Source: Utricularia gibba
Taxonomy: Eukaryota; Streptophyta; Magnoliopsida; Lamiales; Lentibulariaceae
Direction: 5' to 3'
Length of the DNA: 22,148 bases
Assembly (NCBI GenBank): GCA_002189035.1
Contig: NEEC01000193.1
Span: forward strand, 1-22,148
Shown here: in pieces, positions 1 through 11,969 of the stretch
How positions within the stretch are numbered: position 1 is the first letter of the stretch
Layout: the number at the start of each line of letters is the position of its first letter
Notes under the pieces: model-generated
What the model saw: only the letters and a program-made list of their open reading frames with translations
What the model was told of the DNA's origin: nothing
Databases searched by the model: none
Program-made: the position numbers and the translations under genes

Positions 1-2084
1 AGTTGCTATGATACTTCTGATTCTTGATGCACCATTCCATACACCATGTTCTAGTGGCTATTTGATTCTTTTGCCGTGTATCCCATTTGCATCAATGTCG
101 AGAACGAGAAGCACATTCTTAGACGCAGCCACAAGAAAGGACACCTAAGACACTTTTCGTTGTGGCTTGTTTTTAATATGTCCAGTTATCGGACAAACGT
201 AACTCAAATATATACTTGGAGCTCGAAAAGGGCTTCCAACAGTGTGCTATGAAGAGCAAGGATCTGCATGTTATGCAAGAGGTGCTTCGCGGACCAGGAT
301 GTGCGACGTAGTCATTTCATTGCGCATCATCATTCGGGGTGCATCCTAAAAATCAACGTGCACGGGATTCATTAAAAAAAAATATTTACGCATATCCAGA
401 GTGTATAACAGTGTTGGGATAAGTGATGCACGAAATTCATGATGTAGCATGTGACTTTTTTCCAACTTGATCGATAGTAGATGAATTCTGACACCATATG
501 TTGATGCATTTAGTTGCTATGATACTTCTGATTCTTGATGCACCATTCCCGTATACCATGTCTCTAGTGGCTATTTGATTCTTTTGCCTTGTATGTTGTT
601 CGCATCAATTTCGAGAACATGAAGCACATTATTAAATGCAGTCACCACGGAATGCACGTGAGACACCTTTCGTTGTGGCCCTTTTTTAATATGTCCACAG
701 TTATCGGACAAACGTAACTCAAATTATAATACTTGGAGCTCGAAAAGGGCTTCCCAACAGTGTGCTATGAAGAGCAAGGATGCATGTTATGCAAGAGGTG
801 TTTCGCGGACAGGATGTGCGACGTAGTCATTTCATTGCGCATCACCATTCGGGATGCAGCCGAAAAATACACGTGCACCGGATTTGTTAAAAATAAATAT
901 TTACGCATATCCTGAGTATACAACAGTGTTGGGATAAGTGATGCCACGAAATTCATGATGTAACATGTGACTTTTTCCATCTTGATCGCATATCGATGAA
1001 GTTTGACACCATATGTTTTGGCTGTTGATTGATTCAATTAGTTGCTATGATACTTCTGATTCTTGATGCACCATTCCCATACACCATGTCTCTAGTGGCT
1101 ATTTGATTCTTTTGCCGTGTATCCCATTTGCATCAATGTCGAGAACGAGAAGCACATTCTTAGACGCAGCCACCAAGAAAGGACACCTAAGACACTTTTC
1201 GTTGTGGCTTGTTTTTAATATGTCCACAGTTATCGGACAAACGTAACTCCAAATTATAATACTTGGAGCTCGAAAAGGGCTTCCAACAGTGTGCTATGAA
1301 GAGCAAGGATCTGCATGTTATGCAAGAGGTGCTTCGCGGACCAGGATGTGCGACGTAGTCATTTCATTGCGCATCATCATTCGGGGTGCATCTAAAAATC
1401 ACACGTGCACGGGATTCATTAAAAATAAATATTTACGCATATCCAGAGTGTATAACAGTGTTGGGATAAGTGATGCACGAAATTCATGATGTAGCATGTG
1501 ACTTTTTTCCAACTTGATCGCATAGTAGATGAATTCTGACACCATATGTTGATGCATTTAGTTGCTATGATACTTCTGATTCTTGATGCACATTCCCGTA
1601 TACCATGTCTCTAGTGGCTATTTGATTCTTTTGCCTTGTATGTTGTTCGCATCAATTTCGAGAACATGAAGCACATTATTAAATGCAGTCACCACGGAAT
1701 GCACGTGAGACACTTTCGTTGTGGCCTTTTTTAATATGTCCACAGTTATCGGAAAAACGTAACTCCAAATTATAATACTTGGAGCTCGAAAAGGGCTTCC
1801 CAACAGTGTGCTATGAAGAGCAAGGATCTGCATGTTATGCAAGAGGTGTTTCGCGGCCAGGATGTGCGACGTAGTCATTTCATTGCGCATCACATTCGGG
1901 TGCATCCAAAAATCACACGTGCACGGATTTGTTAAAAATAAATATTTACGCATATCGAGTGTACAACAGTGTTGGGATAAGTGATGCCACGAAATTCATG
2001 ATGTAACATGTGACTTTTTTCCATCTTGATCGCATATCCGATGAAGTTTGACACCATATGTTTTGGCTGTTGATTGATTCAATT
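1..2084 (+). repeat. Left block of alternating A and B monomers, deletion-rich
   Basis: Monomers: A 1-511, B 512-1039, A 1040-1559, B 1560-2084. All are shorter than the reference (511, 528, 520 and 525 bp) because of scattered one- or two-base deletions, mostly one letter lost from a doublet (ccattcc for ccattccc, cacaag for caccaag), with hardly any substitutions. The B at 1560 has an A-like patch (cattcgggtgcatcc near 1893-1907). No gene is visible. Confidence 0.92.
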
Positions 2085-2613
2085 AGTTGCTATGATACTT
2101 CTGATTCTTGATGCACCATTCCCATACACATGTCTCTAGTGGCTATTTGATTCTTTTGCCGTGTATCTTTGCATCAATGTCGAGAACGAGAAGCACATTC
2201 TTAGACGCAGCCACCAAGAAAGGACACCTAAGACACTTTTCGTTGTGGCTTGTTTTTTTAATATGTCCACAGTTATCGGACAAACGTAACTCCAAATTAT
2301 AATACTTGGAGCTCGAAAAGGGCTTCCCAACAGTGTGCTATGAAGAGCAAGGATCTGCATGTTATGCAAGAGGTGCTTCGCGGACCAGGATGTGCGACGT
2401 AGTCATTTCATTGCGCATCATCATTCGGGTGCATCCTAAAACACACGTGCACGGGATTCATTAAAAATAAATATTTACGCATATCGAGTGTATAACAGTG
2501 TTGGGATAAGTGATGCCACGAAATTCATGATGTAACATGTGACTTTTTTCCATCTTGATCGCATATCCGATGAAGTTTGACACCATATGTTTTGGCTGTT
2601 GATTGATTCAATT
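2085..2613 (+). repeat. Hybrid monomer, A front with B tail
   Basis: This 529-bp unit carries A markers in the variable segment (gccgtgtat, gaacgagaag, ccaccaagaaagg) and after the core (gcatcctaaaa, gagtgtataac). It then switches to B markers (gatgtaacatg, gaagtttgac, ttttggctgttgattgatt). The switch lies inside the shared 41-bp block at 2494-2534. It is followed by a normal A at 2614, so two A fronts stand in succession. Unequal crossing-over between A and B, or conversion, would give this structure. Confidence 0.9.
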
Positions 2614-5600
2614 AGTTGCTATGATACTTCTGATTCTTGATGCACCATTCCCATACACCATGTCTCTAGTGGCTATTTGATTCTTTTGCCGTGTATCCCA
2701 TTTGCATCAATGTCGAGAACGAGAAGCACATTCTTAGACGCAGCCACCAAGAAAGGACACCTAAGACACTTTTCGTTGTGGCTTGTTTTAATATGTCCAC
2801 AGTTATCGGACAAAGTAACTCCAAATTATAATACTTGGAGCTCGAAAAGGGCTTCCCAACAGTGTGCTATGAAGAGCAAGGATCTGCATGTTATGCAAGA
2901 GGTGCTTCGCGGACCAGGATGTGCGACGTAGTCATTTCATTGCGCATCATCATTCGGGGTGCATCCTAAAAATCACACGTGCACGGGATTCATTAAAAAT
3001 AAATATTTACGCATATCCAGAGTGTATAACAGTGTTGGGATAAGTGATGCCACGAAATTCATGATGTAGCATGTGACTTTTTTCCAACTTGATCGCATAG
3101 TAGATGAATTCTGACACCATATGTTGATGCATTTAGTTGCTATGATACTTCTGATTCTTGATGCACCATTCCCGTATACCATGTCTCTAGTGGCTATTTG
3201 ATTCTTTTGCCTTGTATGTTGTTCGCATCAATTTCGAGAACATGAAGCACATTATTAAATGCAGTCACCACGGAATGCCACGTGAGACACTTTCGTTGTG
3301 GCCCTTTTTAATATGTCCACAGTTATCGGACAAACGTAACTCCAAATTATAATACTTGGAGCTCGAAAAGGGCTTCCAACAGTGTGCTATGAAGAGCAAG
3401 GATCTGCATGTTATGCAAGAGGTGTTTCGCGGACCAGGATGTGCGACGTAGTCATTTCATTGCGCATCACCATTCGGGATGCAGCCGAAAAATCACGTGC
3501 ACCGGATTTGTTAAAAATAAATATTTACGCATATCCTGAGTATACAACAGTGTTGGGATAAGTGATGCCACGAAATTCATGATGTAACATGTGACTTTTT
3601 TCCATCTTGATCGCATATCCGATGAAGTTTGACACCATATGTTTTGGCTGTTGATTGATTCAATTAGTTGCTATGATACTTCTGATTCTTGATGCACCAT
3701 TCCATACACCATGTCTCTAGTGGCTATTTGATTCTTTTGCCGTGTATCCCATTTGCATCAATGTCGAGAACGAGAAGCACATTCTTAGACGCAGCCACCA
3801 AGAAAGGACACCTAAGACACTTTTCGTTGTGGCTTGTTTTTAATATGTCCACAGTTATCGGACAAACGTAACTCCAAATTATAATACTTGGAGCTCGAAA
3901 AGGGCTTCCCAACAGTGTGCTATGAAGAGCAAGGATCTGCATGTTATGCAAGAGGTGCTTCGCGGACCAGGATGTGCGACGTAGTCATTTCATTGCGCAT
4001 CATCATTCGGGGTGCATCCTAAAAATCACACGTGCGGGATTCATTAAAAATAAATATTTACGCATATCCAGAGTGTATAACAGTGTTGGGATAAGTGATG
4101 CCACGAAATTCATGATGTAGCATGTGACTTTTTTCCAACTTGATCGCATAGTAGATGAATTCTGACACCATATGTTGATGCATTTAGTTGCTATGATACT
4201 TCTGATTCTTGATGCACCATTCCGTATACCATGTCTCTAGTGGCTATTTGATTCTTTTGCCTTGTATGTTGTTCGCATCAATTTCGAGAACATGAAGCAC
4301 ATTATTAAATGCAGTCACCACGGAATGCCACGTGAGACACTTTTCGTTGTGGCCTTTTTAATATGTCACAGTTATCGGACAAACGTAACTCCAAATTATA
4401 ATACTTGGAGCTCGAAAAGGGCTTCCCAACAGTGTGCTATGAAGAGCAAGGATCTGCATGTTATGCAAGAGGTGTTTCGCGACCAGGATGTGCGACGTAG
4501 TCATTTCATTGCGCATCACATTCGGGATGCAGCCGAAAAATCACACGTGCACCGGATTTGTTAAAAATAAATATTTACGCATATCCTGAGTATACAACAG
4601 TGTTGGGATAAGTGATGCCACGAAATTCATGATGTAACATGTGACTTTTTTCCATCTTGATCGCATATCGATGAAGTTTGACACCATATGTTTTGGCTGT
4701 TGATTGATTCAATTAGTTGCTATGATACTTCTGATTCTTGATGCACCATTCCCATACACCATGTCTCTAGTGGCTATTTGATTCTTTTGCCGTGTATCCC
4801 ATTTGCATCAATGTCGAGAACGAGAAGCACATTCTTAGACGCAGCCACCAAGAAAGGACACCTAAGACACTTTTCGTTGTGGCTTGTTTTTAATATGTCC
4901 ACAGTTATCGGACAAACGTAACTCCAAATTATAATACTTGGAGCTCGAAAAGGGCTTCCCAACAGTGTGCTATGAAGAGCAAGGATCTGCATGTTATGCA
5001 AGAGGTGCTTCGCGGACCAGGATGTGCGACGTAGTCATTTCATTGCGCATCATCATTCGGGGTGCATCCTAAAAATCACACGTGCACGGGATTCATTAAA
5101 AATAAATATTTACGCATATCCAGAGTGTATAACAGTGTTGGGATAAGTGATGCCACGAAATTCATGATGTAGCATGTGACTTTTTTCCAACTTGATCGCA
5201 TAGTAGATGAATTCTGACACCATATGTTGATGCATTTAGTTGCTATGATACTTCTGATTCTTGATGCACCATTCCCGTATACCATGTCTCTAGTGGCTAT
5301 TTGATTCTTTTGCCTTGTATGTTGTTCGCATCAATTTCGAGAACATGAAGCACATTATTAAATGCAGTCACCACGGAATGCCACGTGAGACACCTTTCGT
5401 TGTGGCCCTTTTTTAATATGTCCACAGTTATCGGACAAACGTAACTCCAAATTATAATACTTGGAGCTCGAAAAGGGCTTCCCAACAGTGTGCTATGAAG
5501 AGCAAGGATCTGCATGTTATGCAAGAGGTGTTTCGCGACCAGGATGTGCGACGTAGTCATTTCATTGCGCATCACCATTCGGGATGCAGCCGAAAAATCA

Positions 5601-7887
5601 CACGTGCACCGGATTTGTTAAAAATAAATATTTACGCATATCCTGAGTATAAACAGTGTTGGGATAAGTGATGCCACGAAATTCATGATGTAACATGTGA
5701 CTTTTTTCCATCTTGATCGCATATCCGATGAAGTTTGACACCATATGTTTTGGCTGTTGATTGATTCAATTAGTTGCTATGATACTTCTGATTCTTGATG
5801 CACCATTCCCATACACCATGTCTCTAGTGGCTATTTGATTCTTTTGCCGTGTATCCCATTTGCATCAATGTCGAGAACGAGAAGCACATTCTTAGACGCA
5901 GCCACCAAGAAAGGACACCTAAGACACTTTTCGTTGTGGCTTGTTTTTAATATGTCCACAGTTATCGGACAAACGTAACTCCAAATTATAATACTTGGAG
6001 CTCGAAAAGGGCTTCCCAACAGTGTGCTATGAAGAGCAAGGATCTGCATGTTATGCAAGAGGTGCTTCGCGGACCAGGATGTGCGACGTAGTCATTTCAT
6101 TGCGCATCATCATTCGGGGTGCATCCTAAAAATCACACGTGCACGGGATTCATTAAAAATAAATATTTACGCATATCCAGAGTGTATAACAGTGTTGGGA
6201 TAAGTGATGCCACGAAATTCATGATGTAGCATGTGACTTTTTTCCAACTTGATCGCATAGTAGATGAATTCTGACACCATATGTTGATGCATTTAGTTGC
6301 TATGATACTTCTGATTCTTGATGCACCATTCCCGTATACCATGTCTCTAGTGGCTATTTGATTCTTTTGCCTTGTATGTTGTTCGCATCAATTTCGAGAA
6401 CATGAAGCACATTATTAAATGCAGTCACCACGGAATGCCACGTGAGACACCTTTCGTTGTGGCCCTTTTTTAATATGTCCACAGTTATCGGACAAACGTA
6501 ACTCCAAATTATAATACTTGGAGCTCGAAAAGGGCTTCCCAACAGTGTGCTATGAAGAGCAAGGATCTGCATGTTATGCAAGAGGTGTTTCGCGGACCAG
6601 GATGTGCGACGTAGTCATTTCATTGCGCATCACATTCGGGATGCAGCCGAAAAATCACACGTGCACGGGATTTGTTAAAAATAAATATTTACGCATATCC
6701 TGAGTATACAACAGTGTTGGGATAAGTGATGCCACGAAATTCATGATGTAACATGTGACTTTTTTCCATCTTGATCGCATATCCGATGAAGTTTGACACC
6801 ATATGTTTTGGCTGTTGATTGATTCAATTAGTTGCTATGATACTTCTGATTCTTGATGCACCATTCCCATACACCATGTCTCTAGTGGCTATTTGATTCT
6901 TTTGCCGTGTATCCATTTGCATCAATGTCGAGAACGAGAAGCACATTCTTAGACGCAGCCACCAAGAAAGGACACCTAAGACACTTTTCGTTGTGGCTTG
7001 TTTTTAATATGTCCACAGTTATCGGACAAACGTAACTCCAAATTATAATACTTGGAGCTCGAAAAGGGCTTCCCAACAGTGTGCTATGAAGAGCAAGGAT
7101 CTGCATGTTATGCAAGAGGTGCTTCGCGGACCAGGATGTGCGACGTAGTCATTTCATTGCGCATCATCATTCGGGGTGCATCCTAAAAATCACACGTGCA
7201 CGGGATTCATTAAAAATAAATATTTACGCATATCCAGAGTGTATAACAGTGTTGGGATAAGTGATGCCACGAAATTCATGATGTAGCATGTGACTTTTTT
7301 CCAACTTGATCGCATAGTAGATGAATTCTGACACCATATGTTGATGCATTTAGTTGCTATGATACTTCTGATTCTTGATGCACCATTCCGTATACCATGT
7401 CTCTAGTGGCTATTTGATTCTTTTGCCTTGTATGTTGTTCGCATCAATTTCGAGAACATGAAGCACATTATTAAATGCAGTCACCACGGAATGCCACGTG
7501 AGACACCTTTCGTTGTGGCCCTTTTTTAATATGTCCACAGTTATCGGACAAACGTAACTCCAAATTATAATACTTGGAGCTCGAAAAGGGCTTCCCAACA
7601 GTGTGCTATGAAGAGCAAGGATCTGCATGTTATGCAAGAGGTGCTTCGCGGACCAGGATGTGCGACGTAGTCATTTCATTGCGCATCATCATTCGGGGTG
7701 CATCCTAAAAATCACACGTGCACCGGATTCATTAAAAATAAATATTTACGCATATCCAGAGTATAACAACAGTGTTGGGATAAGTGATGCCACGAAATTC
7801 ATGATGTAACATGTGACTTTTTTCCATCTTGATCGCATATCCGATGAAGTTTGACACCATATGTTTTGGCTGTTGATTGATTCAATT
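2614..7887 (+). repeat. Regular block of five A-B dimers
   Basis: Monomers: A 2614-3134, B 3135-3665, A 3666-4185, B 4186-4714, A 4715-5237, B 5238-5771, A 5772-6294, B 6295-6829, A 6830-7351, B-variant 7352-7887. Lengths approach the 523/535 reference from about 4715 onward, whereas copies before that lack 2-6 bases each. The B at 6295 reads gcacggga where most B copies read gcaccgga, an A-like base there. The 7352 unit is listed separately. No other DNA interrupts the block. Confidence 0.93.
7352..7887 (+). repeat. B monomer carrying an A-type middle segment
   Basis: The head is B (gccttgtatgttg, gaacatgaag, ggccctttttt). After the core the unit reads A: gaggtgcttcg, catcatcattcggggtg, catcctaaaaa, gattcatt, atccagagt. 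Then from gatgtaacatg it is B again. The return to B falls at the edge of the 41-bp block (7768-7808), where gtataacaacag looks like a fusion of the A form (gtgtataacag) and the B form (gtatacaacag). The length stays 536 bp, so a conversion tract of roughly 130 bp fits better than an unequal exchange. Confidence 0.88.
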
Positions 7888-8584
7888 AGTTGCTATGATA
7901 CTTCTGATTCTTGATGCACCATTCCCATACACCATGTCTCTAGTGGCTATTTGATTCTTTTGCCGTGTATCCCATTTGCATCAATGTCGAGAACGAGAAG
8001 CACATTCTTAGACGCAGCCACCAAGAAAGGACACCTAAGACACTTTTCGTTGTGGCTTGTTTTTAATATGTCCACAGTTATCGGACAAACGTAACTCCAA
8101 ATTATAATACTTGGAGCTCGAAAAGGGCTTCCCAACAGTGTGCTATGAAGAGCAAGGATCTGCATGTTATGCAAGAGGTGCTTCGCGGACCAGGATGTGC
8201 GACGTAGTCATTTCATTGCGCATCATCATTCGGGGTGCATCCTAAAAATCACACGTGCACGGGCATATCCATGTATAACAATAAATATTTACATGCATAT
8301 CCAGATGTGTATAAGTTGCTATGATACTTCTGATTCTTGATGGATAAGTGTCCACGAAATTCATGATGTAGCCGTGTGACTTTTGTGCTATGTCTGCATG
8401 TTATGCAAGAGGTGCTTCGCGGACCAGGATGTGCGACGTAGTCATTTCATTGCGCATCATCATTCGATCCTAAAAATCACACGTGCACGGGATTCATTAA
8501 AAATAAATATTTACGCATATCCAGAGTGTATAACAGTGTTGGGATAAGTGATGCCACGAAATTCATGATGTTGTGATGCATTTG
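7888..8584 (+). repeat. Damaged A monomer with duplicated 3' half (697 bp)
   Basis: 7888-8263 is a normal A front and core. 8264-8392 is a scrambled tract containing shortened tail pieces (ataaatattt, cacgaaattcatgatgtag) and a displaced monomer head at 8314-8342. At 8393 the sequence jumps back into the core (tctgcatgttatgcaagagg) and a second A-type 3' half follows to 8584. That second copy lacks about 6 bp near 8466 and most of the tail before the final gatgcattt. The unit is about 174 bp longer than A. Confidence 0.85.
8314..8342 (+). repeat. Displaced 29-bp monomer head inside a monomer tail
   Basis: The first 29 bases of the monomer (agttgctatg to ttcttgatg) lie between tail pieces of the damaged A unit, followed directly by gataagtg instead of caccattcc. 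This head normally occurs only at monomer starts. It indicates a rearrangement or a consensus built from reads in different registers. Confidence 0.75.
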
Positions 8585-9587
8585 AGTTGCCTATACTTCT
8601 GATTCTTGATGCACCATTCCCGTATACCATGTCTCTAGTGGCTATTTGATTCTTTTGCCTTGTATGTTGTTCGCATCAATTTCGAGAACATGAAGCACAT
8701 TATTAAATGCAGTCACCACGGAATGCACGTGAGACACTTTTCGTTGTGGCTTTTTTAATATGTCCACAGTTATCGGACAAACGTAACTCCAAATTATAAT
8801 ACTTGGAGCTCGAAAAGGGCAACAGTGTGCTATGAAGAGCAAGGATCTGCATGTTATGCAAGAGGTACCAGGATGTGCGACGTAGTCATTTCATTGCGCA
8901 TCACATTCGGGATGCAAAAAATCACACGTGCACCGGACGTCCAAATTCATGATGTAACATGTGACTTTTCCATCTTGATCGCATATCCGAAAGTTGGGAC
9001 CAAGTGTGGCTATGAACGAAATTCTGTTTAACTGTGGCTTTCCCAATGACACATGCTATACGTCATTTCATTGCGCATCATCATTCGGATGTGCATCGCA
9101 TAGAGGTGCTTCGTGCCGATTATCCCGATCAATGTACATTCTTGATGCATTGAGTGGCTATTTGAATCATTCATTGTCGAGATTCTTAGACGCAGCCACC
9201 AAGAAAGGACACCTAAGACACTTTTCGTTGTGGCTTGTTTTAATATGTCCACAGTTATCGGACAAACGTAACTCCAAATTATAATACTTGGAGCTCGAAA
9301 AGGGCTTCCCAACAGTGTGCTATGAAGAGCAAGGATCTGCATGTTATGCAAGAGGTGCTTCGCGGACCAGGATGTGCGACGTAGTCATTTCATTGCGCAT
9401 CATCATTCGGGGTGCATCCTAAAAATCACACGTGCACGGGATTCATTAAAAATAAATATTTACGCATATCCAGAGTGTATAACAGTGTTGGGATAAGTGA
9501 TGCCACGAAATTCATGATGTAGCATGTGACTTTTTTCCAACTTGATCGCATAGTAGATGAATTCTGACACCATATGTTGATGCATTT
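8585..9587 (+). repeat. Broken B then broken A, joined by a scrambled tract
   Basis: 8585-8990 is a B monomer with several losses: part of gggcttccc near 8820, gtttcgcgg near 8866, and about 65 bp of the AT-rich region near 8938. 8991-9181 is low-similarity sequence holding recognisable short pieces of the monomer, such as gtcatttcattgcgcatc at 9062-9079 and attcttgatgca at 9138-9149. From 9182 (attcttagacgcagcc) a clean A runs to 9587. The A head is thus missing or degraded. No foreign gene or inserted element is visible in the tract. Confidence 0.8.
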
Positions 9588-10122
9588 AGTTGCTATGATA
9601 CTTCTGATTCTTGATGCACCATTCCCGTATACCATGTCTCTAGTGGCTATTTGATTCTTTTGCCTTGTATGTTGTTCGCATCAATTTCGAGAACATGAAG
9701 CACATTATTAAATGCAGTCACCACGGAATGCCACGTGAGACACCTTTCGTTGTGGCCCTTTTTTAATATGTCCACAGTTATCGGACAAACGTAACTCCAA
9801 ATTATAATACTTGGAGCTCGAAAAGGGCTTCCCAACAGTGTGCTATGAAGAGCAAGGATCTGCATGTTATGCAAGAGGTGCTTCGCGGACCAGGATGTGC
9901 GACGTAGTCATTTCATTGCGCATCACCATTCGGGATGCAGCCGAAAAATCACACGTGCACGGATTTGTTAAAAATAAATATTTACGCATATCCTGAGTAT
10001 ACAACAGTGTTGGGATAAGTGATGCCACGAAATTCATGATGTAACATGTGACTTTTTTCCATCTTGATCGCATATCCGATGAAGTTTGACACCATATGTT
10101 TTGGCTGTTGATTGATTCAATT
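9588..10122 (+). repeat. Intact B monomer inside the disturbed region
   Basis: A 535-bp B with variants gtgcttcgcgg, cagccg and cacgga, the same combination as the B at 15636 about 6 kb away. It is the only undamaged full-length monomer between 7888 and 12518, which shows that the region is not uniformly decayed. Confidence 0.92.
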
Positions 10123-10784
10123 AGTTGCTATGATACTTCTGATTCTTGATGCACCATTCCCATACACCATGTCTCTAGTGGCTATTTGATTCTTTTGCCG
10201 TGTATCCCATTTGCATCAATGTCGAGAACGAGAAGCACATTCTTAGACGCAGCCACCAAGAAAGGACACCTAAGACACTTTTCGTTGTGGCTTGTCCACA
10301 GTTATCGGACAAACGTAACTCCAAATTATAATACTTGGAGCTCGAAAAGGGCTTCCCAACAGTGTGCTATGAAGAGCAAGGATCTGCATGTTATGCAAGA
10401 GGTGCTTCGCGGACCAGGATGTGCGACGTAGTCATTTCATTGCGCATCATCATTCGGGGTGCATCCACTTGGAGCGTGCGAAAAGGGCTTCCCAACAGTG
10501 TGCGCATAGAGAGTGTAGATCTGCATGTTATGTGACTTTCGCCCACCGGAGGATGTAACAGTGTGCTATGACTATGTTATGCATTTCATTGCGACGTAGT
10601 CATTTCATTGCGGGGTGCATCCTAAAAATCACACGTGCACGGGATTCATTAAAAATAAATATTTACGCATATCCAGAGTGTATAACAGTGTTGGGATAAG
10701 TGATGCCACGAAATTCATGATGTAACATGTGACTTTTTTCCATCTTGATCGCATATCCGATGAAGTTTGACGATTGATTCAATT
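10123..10784 (+). repeat. A/B hybrid monomer with internal core duplication (662 bp)
   Basis: The A front is intact except for loss of ttttaatatg just before gtccacag near 10295. The segment from acttggag to gcatcc is present twice in tandem: 10333-10466 (good copy) and 10467-10622 (imperfect copy with small insertions and substitutions). The remainder is A up to gtgtataac, then B from gatgtaacatg; the switch is within 10684-10724. The B tail lacks about 20 bp (accatatgttttggctgtt region) near 10771. Confidence 0.85.
10467..10622 (+). repeat. Second, imperfect copy of a core segment in tandem
   Basis: The stretch begins acttggagcgtgcgaaaag directly after gcatcc and ends with cggggtgcatcc. 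It repeats 10333-10466 with an altered SacI site (gagcgtgc), a disordered middle and a doubled gcgacgtagtcatttcatt-like part. Copy one is 134 bp and copy two is 156 bp. Confidence 0.78.
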
Positions 10785-11489
10785 AGTTGCTATGATACTT
10801 CTGATTCTTGATGCACCATTCCCATACACCATGTCTCTAGTGGCTATTTGATTCTTTTGCCGTGTATCCCATTTGCATCAATGTCGAGAACGAGAAGCAC
10901 ATTCTTAGACGCATAAGACACTTAGTTGTAACTCTGGAGCTCGACTTCTATGTCTGCATGTTATGCACTTATTGCGACGTAGTGATCATCATTCGGGGTG
11001 CATGTGCTGCATGAGTGTATAACACTTCCCCAACTTGATATAGTAGCACCATATGTCATCTAGATACTTCTGAGATGGTGTGGCTATTTGCTTTTGCCTT
11101 GTATGTTGTTCATGCATGAAGCAGCAGTCACCACGGAATGCCACTGAGAGCGGTTATCGTAACTCCAAATTATAATACTTGGAGCTCGAAAAGGGCTTCC
11201 CAACAGTGTGCTATGAAGAGCAAGGATCTGCATGTTATGCAAGAGGTGCTTCGCGGACCAGGATGTGCGACGTAGTCATTTCATTGCGCATCATCATTCG
11301 GGTGCAGCCTAAAAATCACACGTGCACGGGATTCATTAAAAATAAATATTTACGCATATCCAGAGTTATAACAGTGTTGGGATAAGTGATGCCACGAAAT
11401 TCATGATGTAACATGTGACTTTTTTCCATCTTGATCGCATATCCGATGAAGTTTGACACCATATGTTTTGGCTGTTGATTGATTCAATT
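10785..11489 (+). repeat. A front, compressed middle, then A core with B tail
   Basis: 10785-10913 is A. 10914-11160 is a 247-bp tract in which fragments of an A tail and the following B front appear in correct order but with most bases missing between them: tctgcatgttatgca, catcatcattcggggtgcat, gagtgtataac, caacttgata, gccttgtatgttgttc, cagtcaccacggaatgcc. That order represents about 600 bp of normal array. From 11160 a clean core with A flank follows, switching to B within 11370-11410 and ending with a full B tail. Confidence 0.82.
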
Positions 11490-11969
11490 AGTTGCTATGA
11501 TACTTCTGATTCTTGATGCACCATTCCATACACCATGTCTCTAGTGGCTATTTGATTCTTTTGCCGTGTATCCCATTTGCATCAATGTCGAGAACGAGAA
11601 GCACATTCTTAGACGCAGCCACCAAGAAAGGACACCTAAGACACTTTTCGTTGTGGCTTGTTTTTAATATGTCACAGTTATCGGACAAACGTGGAGCTTT
11701 CCCAACAGTGTGCTATGAAGAGCAAGGATCTGCATGTTATGCAAGAGGTGCTTCGCGGACCAGGATGTGCGACGTAGTCATTTCATTGCGCATCATCATT
11801 CGGATGTGCATCCTAGCCACACGTGCACGGCCATTAATGTAAAAACGATATCAGAGTGTATATACGGATAAGTGATGCCACGAAATATGATGTGATGTGG
11901 TTTTCACTCCGCATTTATCGATTATCTGAAGTTTGACACCATATGTTTTGGCTGTTGATTGATTCAATT
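11490..11969 (+). repeat. Shortened A-front/B-tail monomer (480 bp)
   Basis: A markers hold to about 11690. About 35-40 bp of the core (cgtaactcc to cgaaaaggg) are then missing around 11691-11700. 11802-11927 is degraded, with short pieces in order (cacacgtgcacgg, gataagtgatgccacgaaat). From 11928 a normal B tail (gaagtttgac, ttttggctgttgattgatt) closes the unit. The next unit again starts as A, so alternation is lost here too. Confidence 0.82.
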
